A stretch of DNA of 12,661 nucleotides from an uncultured Ruaniaceae bacterium (GTDB lineage Bacteria; Actinomycetota; Actinomycetes; Actinomycetales; Beutenbergiaceae). Made by a program: the position numbers and the translations under genes. The first letter of the stretch is position 1. Every line of letters starts with the position of its first letter. The notes beneath the pieces were generated by a model that was given only the letters and a program-made list of their open reading frames with translations, did no database searches and was not told the DNA's origin. This document shows positions 7,699-12,661 of the stretch, one piece after another. The DNA lies in the NCBI GenBank assembly GCA_947251855.1, contig CAMXUZ010000015.1, forward strand, positions 1 through 12,661, read 5' to 3'.

Positions 7699-8609
7699 CA
7701 CACCTTCGTGTACCGCGACAGGCTCACGAGGGAACTGATCCCCGCGAGCACGATCCCAACCCCGATGAGGATTGGACTGATGAGCCATACGTCCGACGTG
7801 GAGACGACGTTCACCCAGGCGAGGGAATCACCCATCCAGCCGCTGAGGTACTGCACGCTCCCCCACAGCCCGGCGACGGCGAGGCCGGCGCCGACGAGGG
7901 CGGCGATCGTCCCCTCGAGGATGAACGGCATCTGGATGAAGAGGTTGGAGGCGCCGACGAGGCGCATGATCGACACTTCCCGCGAGCGGCTCATCGCCGA
8001 GAGGCGGATCGTCGTCGTGATGAGCAGCACCGCGGCAACCGTCATCGTGACCGCGAGCGCGGCGGCGGCGACCGTGCCCCGGTTGAGCACGAGGAACAGC
8101 GGTTCGAGCAACTGGCGGCGGTCGAGGACCTCCTGCACCCCGGAGCGGCCGGTGAGCTCGTCGACGATCACCTCGTATTCCTCCGGGTTCACGAGTTTCA
8201 CCCGGAAGGAGTACTGCATCTGCTCGACCGTGATCGCCTGCGCCCAGTCCTCATCGCCGAACTGTTCCTGGAAGTTCTCGTAGGCCTCTTCCTTGGTTTC
8301 CAGGTAGACCTTCTCCACGAATGTGCTCAGCGCATCCGATTCGAGGATCTCCTGCACCTCGTCCAGCTGCGCCTGGGTGGCCTCCCCACCCGCGCACGAG
8401 GCTTGCAGGGAATCGCTCGGGCACATGAACACTGAGATCTCGACCTTGTCGTACCAGTCGTCTTTGAGTTTCCCGATCTGCATCTGCAGCAGGATCCCCG
8501 CCCCGACGAACGTGAGGGAGACGAAGGTGACGAGGACGACCGAGATCGCCATCGCGAGGTTGGCGCGCAGCCCCGCGGCGATCTGGGAGAGAATAAACCG
8601 CGCTCTCAT
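7698..8609 (-). CDS. ftsX: Cell division ABC transporter-like membrane subunit FtsX
   Basis: The 303-residue protein has the FtsX topology: a cytoplasmic N-terminus, a first membrane helix at about 20-43, a large extracellular domain at about 44-176, and three further helices at about 178-201, 228-252 and 274-297. The [14 protein letters not shown] segment (208-221) is the conserved cytoplasmic coupling region of the family. FtsX pairs with FtsE and passes the ATPase signal to an extracellular peptidoglycan hydrolase, here probably the next gene. The extracellular domain carries two cysteines (C63, C72) that could form a disulfide. The ATG overlaps the ftsE stop (ATGA), with GGGGG about 6-7 nt upstream as ribosome-binding site, and the gene's own stop overlaps the hydrolase start. 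Confidence 0.96.
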   Translation of the reverse strand: MRARFILSQIAAGLRANLAMAISVVLVTFVSLTFVGAGILLQMQIGKLKDDWYDKVEISVFMCPSDSLQASCAGGEATQAQLDEVQEILESDALSTFVEKVYLETKEEAYENFQEQFGDEDWAQAITVEQMQYSFRVKLVNPEEYEVIVDELTGRSGVQEVLDRRQLLEPLFLVLNRGTVAAAALAVTMTVAAVLLITTTIRLSAMSRSREVSIMRLVGASNLFIQMPFILEGTIAALVGAGLAVAGLWGSVQYLSGWMGDSLAWVNVVSTSDVWLISPILIGVGIVLAGISSLVSLSRYTKV

Positions 8610-9295
8610 TGCTTACCCCCATAGACGCCTCGAGCTTGGTCACGAACGATGCGGCCCTCGTCGAGTTCCACGACCCGTTTGCGCATCTGGTTGACGACCT
8701 CGTCGTCGTGGGTCGCCATGACGACGGTCGTGCCCTGCCGGTTGATCCGGTCGAGCAGGCGCATGATGCCGACGGCGGTGGTCGGGTCGAGGTTCCCGGT
8801 GGGTTCGTCGGCGAGGAGGATCGGGGGGCGCCCGGCCATCGCGCGGGCGATCGCCACGCGTTGCTGCTCCCCGCCCGACAGTTCGTGGGGGAGCCGTTTC
8901 TCTTTGCCCGCGAGCCCGACCATCTCGACCATCTCCGGCACCGTGGACAGGATGTGGTGGCGCGGTTTGCCCGTCACTTGAAGCGCGATCGCGACGTTGT
9001 CGAACACGTTCTTCTTCTGTAGCAGGCGGAAGTCTTGGAACACGGTGCCGATGTTGCGGCGCAGGTACGGAACGCGCCACTTGCTCACCTTGGCGAGGTT
9101 GCGGCCGGCGACGAACACCTCCCCCTCTGTCGGGCGTTCCTCGCGAAGGACGAGCCGGAGGAAGGTGGACTTACCGGACCCGGATTCGCCGACGAGGAAT
9201 ACGAACTCTTCTCTCTCGACGTCCAGGGTGATCTCATCCAGGGCCGGGCGCGCGCCGCGCATGTAGACCTTGGAGACATTTTCAAAACGAATCAC
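8606..9295 (-). CDS. ftsE: Cell division ATP-binding protein FtsE
   Basis: The 229-residue ABC ATPase is complete. It has Walker [10 protein letters not shown] (36-44), Q-loop glutamine at 87 (FQDFRLL), signature LSGGEQQR (139-146), Walker B ILLADEP with catalytic E164, D-loop NLD and H-loop H196. Together with FtsX it forms the septal complex that controls peptidoglycan hydrolysis. The start is GTG at 9295, the only choice because a TAA lies in frame two codons upstream of it. No clear Shine-Dalgarno sequence is seen there. It is the first gene of the minus-strand series and faces the IclR gene divergently across 235 nt. The stop overlaps the ftsX start. Confidence 0.97.
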   Translation of the reverse strand: MIRFENVSKVYMRGARPALDEITLDVEREEFVFLVGESGSGKSTFLRLVLREERPTEGEVFVAGRNLAKVSKWRVPYLRRNIGTVFQDFRLLQKKNVFDNVAIALQVTGKPRHHILSTVPEMVEMVGLAGKEKRLPHELSGGEQQRVAIARAMAGRPPILLADEPTGNLDPTTAVGIMRLLDRINRQGTTVVMATHDDEVVNQMRKRVVELDEGRIVRDQARGVYGGKQ

Positions 9296-9349
9296 GATGC
9301 ATTACCGGCCGGTCTCGAGGACAGGGGGAAGTTCAATCCGGCCACGTTC

Positions 9350-9377
9350 AGCGTAAGTTGCTCCCCACACGTGTCCA
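9350..9377 (-). promoter_or_regulatory. Candidate promoter of the ftsE-led gene string
   Basis: On the minus strand TGGACA (9377-9372) and TACGCT (9355-9350) are 16 nt apart, giving a 5/6 match to TTGACA and a TANNNT -10. This would leave a 5' untranslated region of roughly 45-50 nt before ftsE. Placement fits, but it is a by-eye match in GC-rich DNA. Confidence 0.4.
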
Positions 9378-9387
9378 CGGAGACACG
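9370..9387. promoter_or_regulatory. Inverted repeat over the candidate ftsE -35
   Basis: CGTGTC and GACACG form 6-bp arms around a 6-nt centre, and the overlapping ACACGTGT (9367-9374) is itself palindromic. The repeat covers the candidate ftsE -35 (9372-9377) and lies upstream of the iclR gene. It could be an operator for either side; a binding protein cannot be named. Confidence 0.25.
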
Positions 9388-9427
9388 CCGGGAGATCCGC
9401 CGCTTCAGTCGCGTGCCCGCGCGCGCC

Positions 9428-9439
9428 GCCGGGCCCGGC
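9428..9439. promoter_or_regulatory. 12-bp perfect palindrome upstream of iclR
   Basis: GCCGGGCCCGGC is a perfect palindrome about 20 nt upstream of the candidate iclR -10, in the place of a -35. It might be an autoregulatory site, but a GC-only palindrome can occur by chance in such DNA. Confidence 0.2.
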
Positions 9440-9457
9440 TGATCGGGCAACCCCTGG

Positions 9458-9466
9458 TGCTAGATT
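9458..9466 (+). promoter_or_regulatory. Candidate extended -10 element for iclR
   Basis: TGCTAGATT contains the TGN extension and a TAGATT -10 hexamer (9461-9466). No good -35 is seen 16-18 nt upstream, which is tolerable for extended -10 promoters. The distance to the chosen iclR start is about 60 nt. Confidence 0.3.
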
Positions 9467-9516
9467 GAAACTCGATCCGCACCGCGGGGCGAGCGAGGGA
9501 CGCGAGAAGAACAACC

Positions 9517-9523
9517 GAAAGGG
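9517..9523 (+). promoter_or_regulatory. Ribosome-binding site that decides the iclR start
   Basis: GAAAGGG lies 7 nt before the GTG at 9531. An in-frame ATG at 9465 has no comparable element, overlaps the candidate -10, and adds 22 residues that are not typical of the family. Confidence 0.6.
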
Positions 9524-9530
9524 TCAGCGC

Positions 9531-10313
9531 GTGAGCGAAACCGGTGGCGAGCGCAACGGAACCGTCCGGGCCGTCGACCGCGCCGTGTCCCTCCTGCAGC
9601 TGATCAGCCAACAGGGCCACGCGCGCGTGAGCGAACTCGCGGCGGAACTCGGTATTCACAAGTCGACCGCCTCGCGGCTGCTCACCACCCTCGCTCGCCG
9701 GGGGATGGTCGAACAGACTCCTCCCGACGGTTCATACCGGCTCGGGCCCGGGGTAGCACAGCTCGCCCACACCGCGCCGGGTGAGGTCGACCTGAGAACG
9801 GCGAGCCGGCCCGTGAGCGAGCGGCTGGCGGAGGCGACCGGGGAGACCGTCAACCTCGCCATTCACGACGGGGAGGGGATCATCAGCATCGACCAGGTGG
9901 TGGGCTCTTCGGCGGTCGTCATCGCGAACTGGGTCGATCAACGCACCCCCACCCACGCGACGGCCGCCGGTAAATTGCTCCTCGCATTCATGCAAGAACC
10001 CGAACGCGAACAGATCCTCGCCGGTCCGCTGGAGGCCTGCACCTCCCGCACGATCACCGACGCCGGCGAGCTGCGCGCCCAGCTGCAGGAGACCCGGGAG
10101 CGGGGTTACGCCGTCTCGCTCGAAGAACAAGAGCTCGGGCTGAGCGCAGTGAGCGCACCGGTCTACACCTGCAGCGGCGCCGTTGCTGCCGCGCTGACCC
10201 TCTCGGGCCCGAGCGTGCGCCTGCAGCCGGGCACCATGGATGAGCTCACCGCTAGAACGGTCGAGGCGGCGGCGGAGATCAGCAGGCTCAGCGGGTACGC
10301 CGCGCGCGCCTGA
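9531..10313 (+). CDS. IclR-family transcriptional regulator
   Basis: The 260-residue protein has the IclR layout. A winged helix-turn-helix occupies about 12-72, with the recognition region VSELAAELGIHKSTASRLL (33-51) and wing DGSYRLG (66-72). The effector-binding domain spans about 80-255, with the conserved HATAAGKLLLAF (132-143) and GYAVSLEEQELGLSAVSAPV (192-211) blocks. IclR proteins bind DNA as dimers or tetramers and respond to small metabolites, often from the pathway they control. The next genes, in the same direction after a promoter and tandem inverted repeats, are a methyltransferase homologue and a flavin oxidoreductase, which are the likely targets. The GTG start is supported by a good ribosome-binding site; an upstream ATG at 9465 is less likely. 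Confidence 0.93.
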   Translation: MSETGGERNGTVRAVDRAVSLLQLISQQGHARVSELAAELGIHKSTASRLLTTLARRGMVEQTPPDGSYRLGPGVAQLAHTAPGEVDLRTASRPVSERLAEATGETVNLAIHDGEGIISIDQVVGSSAVVIANWVDQRTPTHATAAGKLLLAFMQEPEREQILAGPLEACTSRTITDAGELRAQLQETRERGYAVSLEEQELGLSAVSAPVYTCSGAVAAALTLSGPSVRLQPGTMDELTARTVEAAAEISRLSGYAARA

Positions 10314-10320
10314 TTGCTCC

Positions 10321-10335
10321 CGGGCGGGACGCCCG
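10321..10335 (+). terminator. Possible GC-rich hairpin after iclR
   Basis: CGGGCG-GGA-CGCCCG forms a short 6-bp stem with a 3-nt loop starting 8 nt after the iclR stop. There is no T-run after it, so it is at most a weak or non-canonical terminator between the regulator and the downstream promoter. Confidence 0.3.
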
Positions 10336-10344
10336 CGGGGCCTA

Positions 10345-10373
10345 TTGACAGTTCCGAGCGCGCCCGTGACAAT
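10345..10373 (+). promoter_or_regulatory. Sigma-70-type promoter for the methyltransferase-oxidoreductase genes
   Basis: A perfect TTGACA (10345-10350) is followed after exactly 17 nt by GACAAT (10368-10373), a 4/6 match to TATAAT. The predicted transcript would start near 10380, giving an 80-85-nt leader before the ATG at 10464. This is the best promoter match in the window. Confidence 0.6.
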
Positions 10374-10386
10374 GATAGCCCCCATC

Positions 10387-10422
10387 GTTGCGCACTGCGC
10401 TCCTCGTTGCGTCTAGCGCAAC
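10387..10422. promoter_or_regulatory. Two tandem GTTGCG-N5-CGCAAC-like sites, probable IclR operator
   Basis: The second site (10406-10422) is a perfect inverted repeat, GTTGCG-TCTAG-CGCAAC. The first (10387-10403) has the same left arm and spacer length but a degenerate right arm (CGCTCC). They are 19 bp apart and lie just downstream of the candidate promoter, where a bound regulator would block transcription. IclR-type proteins often bind paired palindromes as a dimer of dimers; assigning this site to the adjacent regulator is inference. Confidence 0.5.
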
Positions 10423-10463
10423 CTCAACCGCTCAATGAGGCTCGGTAAGAAGGAGGCAAGAAA

Positions 10464-11621
10464 ATGACGATCCAACCAGAGATCGTGTTGTACCCCCGCG
10501 TGCGGAAGTCGCCGTACTTCCACGCCGCGGCGCGCCACGGGGTGGCAGCCTACAGCGTGACGAACCGCCAGTACCATCCCCGGCGCTACGGCGATCCGTT
10601 CGAGGAATACCAGGCGCTGGTCAACGACGTCACGCTGTGGGACGTCGGCGCGGAACGCCAGGTGGAGATCACCGGCCCGGACGCGCTCGCGTTCGTGGAC
10701 ATGTTGACGTTCCGGGATTTCACCACGTGCGCGGTCGGCCAGTGCAAGTACGCGCTCATCACGTTGCCCGACGGGGGAATCCTTTCCGACCCGATCGTGC
10801 TGCGACTGGATGAGGACAGGTTCTGGCTCTCGACGGCGGAGTCCCCGCTGCTGTCCTGGTGCCAGGCGCTGGCCTACTGGTCGAAGATGGACGTGCAGGT
10901 GAAGGAGGCCGACGTCGGGCCCGTCCAGGTACAAGGCCCGAGGTCGCTGGAGGTGATGGTCGACCTGTTCGGAGAGTCCATGCGGGACCTGAAACGTTAC
11001 TGGCTCACGAGCCGGGAACTCGAGGGGATGAGCGTGGTGATCTCCCGGACCGGTTTCACCAACGAACTCGGGTATGAAATCTATCTCGAGAATGCCAGTG
11101 CGCACGCCGATCGCCTCTGGGAGACGGTGTGGCAGGCGGGCCAGCCCTACGGGATGCGGGTGACCGGGCCGGTGCACGTGCGCCGGATCGAGGCGGGCAT
11201 CCTTTCCTACGATGCGGACATGGGCACCCACACCAACCCGTTCGAGGTCGCCCACACCTACCCGTGGCTCGCGGACGTCGACAAGTCCGCCTTCTACATG
11301 GGCAAGGACGCGCTCCAGCGCATTCGCGAGGCCGGGGTCGAGCAGAAACTGGTCGGCGTCAGGATCGAGGGGGCCTCCCTCGGGGCGTATATCGACGGAT
11401 CGATGCCCGAACCCTTCCCCGTCATCCACGAGGGGCGGGAGGTCGGCGAGGTCACCTCGGCGTGCTATTCACCCCAGTTGGAGACGAATATCGGCCTCGC
11501 CATGCTGCCGGTCGCCCTGACCGAGGTCGATACACCGATCGATATATCGACGCCGTACGGCCACCGGACCGCGGCGGTGACGACGGTGCCCTTCGTCCCC
11601 TCCCGGGCGAGCGCCGTCTGA
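10464..11621 (+). CDS. GcvT/DmdA-like tetrahydrofolate-dependent aminomethyltransferase/demethylase
   Basis: The 385-residue protein belongs to the glycine-cleavage T-protein superfamily. The N-terminal folate-binding part shows LWDVGAERQVEITGPDAL (58-75), MLTFRD (80-85), VGQCKYA (91-97) and GGILSDPIV (104-112); D109 sits at the family's catalytic Asp position. The C-terminal barrel covers about 295-375. Members move a methyl or methylene group from a donor to tetrahydrofolate. The AERQVEITGPDAL and LSDP pattern is closer to DMSP demethylase (DmdA)-like proteins than to housekeeping GcvT, and no gcvH or gcvP is nearby, so a catabolic demethylase is favoured; the substrate is not known. AAGGAGG (10450-10456) lies 7 nt before the ATG. 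The gene follows an IclR regulator, a promoter and a putative operator, and precedes a flavin oxidoreductase after 33 nt. Confidence 0.88.
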   Translation: MTIQPEIVLYPRVRKSPYFHAAARHGVAAYSVTNRQYHPRRYGDPFEEYQALVNDVTLWDVGAERQVEITGPDALAFVDMLTFRDFTTCAVGQCKYALITLPDGGILSDPIVLRLDEDRFWLSTAESPLLSWCQALAYWSKMDVQVKEADVGPVQVQGPRSLEVMVDLFGESMRDLKRYWLTSRELEGMSVVISRTGFTNELGYEIYLENASAHADRLWETVWQAGQPYGMRVTGPVHVRRIEAGILSYDADMGTHTNPFEVAHTYPWLADVDKSAFYMGKDALQRIREAGVEQKLVGVRIEGASLGAYIDGSMPEPFPVIHEGREVGEVTSACYSPQLETNIGLAMLPVALTEVDTPIDISTPYGHRTAAVTTVPFVPSRASAV

Positions 11622-11654
11622 GCGCGTGAGCCTCCCGGTTGAAGGAGCGTGCCG

Positions 11655-12661
11655 ATGTCGCCCTATCCGCACCTGTTTGCCCCGTTCACGCTCGGCACCC
11701 GCACGCTGAGCAACCGCATCGTCTCCACGGCCCACGGCACCGGGTTCGCCCCTGATGGCCGGTTGACCGAGGACTATCTCGAGTACCACCTGCGCAAAGC
11801 CGCCGGCGGGGTCGGGTTGACGATGGCGTTCGGTTCCGCGAGCGTGCACCACCGGTCCACGGCCTCCTACGGCTCGGTCAGCCTGTGGGATCCGCGGAAC
11901 GAGGCGATGCTCGCCCGGCTCGCCGACGGCGTCCACGCCCGCGGGGGCCTGGTGATGGCGCAGGCCTCGCACCTGGGGCGGCGCGGGAACTCCTTGAGCA
12001 ATGGGATCCCGATCGGCGCGCCATCGGAGGTGCCCGAGCCGGTTCACGGAGAAATCCCGCACGTGCTCAGCACCGGTGAGATCGCCGATATCGTCGCGGG
12101 GTTCGCCGGCGCCGCCGAGCGCTTAGCGCGCTGCGGGTGGGACGGGATCGAGATCACCAGTTACGGCGGGCACCTCATCGAGCAGTTCTGGAGCCCCGTC
12201 ACCAACCGCCGCGAGGATCACTACGGCGGGACCTTCGACAATCGCATGCGGTTCGCCGAGGAGATCCTCGCCGCAGTCGCCGGCGCCGTGCCGGCGGATT
12301 TCCTCATCGGCATCCGGCTCTCTGGCGATCCGGGGCGGGGCGTCGTGGGCCTCGGCCCGGAGGAGATGCGCGAGATCGCCGCCCGGCTGGAGGCGCGCGG
12401 CCGGGTCGATGTGTTCAATGTCTCGGGGTCCACCGGAGCGACACTGACCTCGCAGGCGGGCACCGTTCCGCCCGACACCTACCCCTCCCCCGCCTATGAG
12501 GATCTGGCCGCGGGCATCCGGGAGGTCGTGTCCGCGCCGGTGATCGCCGCCGGCCGGTACCTCGATCTCGCGACCGCCGATGCCGCCATCGAGCGCGGCG
12601 CGGCAGACCTGGTGGCGATGACCCGAGCCCTGATCGCCGACCCCGATCTGCCCCGCCACGG
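11655..12661 (+). CDS. TMADH/DgcA-like NADH:flavin oxidoreductase (partial, C-terminus beyond window)
   Basis: The visible 335 residues form the old-yellow-enzyme-type FMN barrel. Landmarks are LFAPFTLGTRTLSNRIV (7-23), a mid-barrel MAQASHLGRRG (101-111), QFWSPVTNRREDHYGG (177-192), NRMRF (196-200), and VIAAGRY...ALIADPDLP (296-333), the last closely like trimethylamine dehydrogenase. Longer members of this group (trimethylamine dehydrogenase, dimethylglycine and N-methylproline demethylases) carry a 4Fe-4S cluster and a second nucleotide-binding domain after this point, which would lie beyond the right edge. They oxidatively demethylate N-methyl compounds; others reduce enoyl-CoA or enones, so the substrate is open. 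The ATG at 11655 has GAAGGAG (11641-11647) 7 nt upstream; a GTG at 11649 is a less well spaced alternative. Pairing with the GcvT-like gene suggests transfer of the released C1 unit to folate. Confidence 0.87.
   Translation, partial: MSPYPHLFAPFTLGTRTLSNRIVSTAHGTGFAPDGRLTEDYLEYHLRKAAGGVGLTMAFGSASVHHRSTASYGSVSLWDPRNEAMLARLADGVHARGGLVMAQASHLGRRGNSLSNGIPIGAPSEVPEPVHGEIPHVLSTGEIADIVAGFAGAAERLARCGWDGIEITSYGGHLIEQFWSPVTNRREDHYGGTFDNRMRFAEEILAAVAGAVPADFLIGIRLSGDPGRGVVGLGPEEMREIAARLEARGRVDVFNVSGSTGATLTSQAGTVPPDTYPSPAYEDLAAGIREVVSAPVIAAGRYLDLATADAAIERGAADLVAMTRALIADPDLPRH

Noticed and set aside
10422..10440. CCTCA/TGAGG inverted repeat in the leader of the methyltransferase gene
   Set aside because: Short 5-bp arms with a 9-nt loop; no riboswitch-like conserved elements could be recognised.
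10413..11429. 338-codon minus-strand open frame opposite the methyltransferase gene
   Set aside because: Antisense shadow of a recognised GcvT/DmdA-like gene; it would also run through the promoter-proximal region and lacks a domain.
12123..12125. TTA leucine codon in the flavin oxidoreductase
   Set aside because: TTA codons signal bldA control in Streptomyces, but nothing else here points to Streptomyces, so a single TTA carries little weight.

Overview
This is a high-GC window with strong third-position G/C bias. Gene content (ftsE-ftsX-M23 hydrolase-smpB, DUF2207 membrane proteins, an IclR regulator) points to an Actinomycetota chromosome. The ftsEX-M23-smpB order is common in Micrococcales-like genomes, but the window alone cannot fix the genus. 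No tRNA, rRNA, CRISPR array or insertion sequence is visible.

Left part (1-9377, minus strand): one long, tightly packed gene string read right to left. It starts at a candidate promoter at 9350-9377 and runs ftsE, ftsX, a secreted coiled-coil M23 peptidoglycan hydrolase, a 173-nt gap, smpB, then three tandem DUF2207 paralogues, the last cut by the left edge. Six of seven junctions are overlaps (ATGA, TGATG, ATGA, GTGA, GTGA) or near-overlaps that suggest translational coupling; the exception is the M23-smpB gap. That gap carries a protein-like open frame without an ordinary start codon, ending in an ATGA overlap with smpB. FtsE (ATPase) and FtsX (membrane subunit) would gate the extracellular hydrolase during cell division. 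SmpB acts in trans-translation. The DUF2207 proteins are predicted secreted/membrane-anchored proteins of unknown function; all three share a CX10C pair in the exported domain, and the two complete ones end in a glycine tail closed by tryptophan.

Middle (9296-9530): a 235-nt divergent intergenic region separates the two halves. It holds the candidate ftsE promoter, an inverted repeat over its -35, a 12-bp palindrome, and a candidate extended -10 for the plus-strand regulator.

Right part (9531-12661, plus strand): an IclR-family regulator, then a good sigma-70-type promoter followed by two tandem copies of a GTTGCG-N5-CGCAAC-like site, then a GcvT/DmdA-like tetrahydrofolate-dependent methyltransferase homologue and a partial TMADH/DgcA-like NADH:flavin oxidoreductase (cut by the right edge). 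The most economical reading is a regulated catabolic operon that demethylates a small methylated compound (N-methyl amine/betaine or sulfonio compound) and passes the C1 unit to folate; the actual substrate cannot be read from the sequence.
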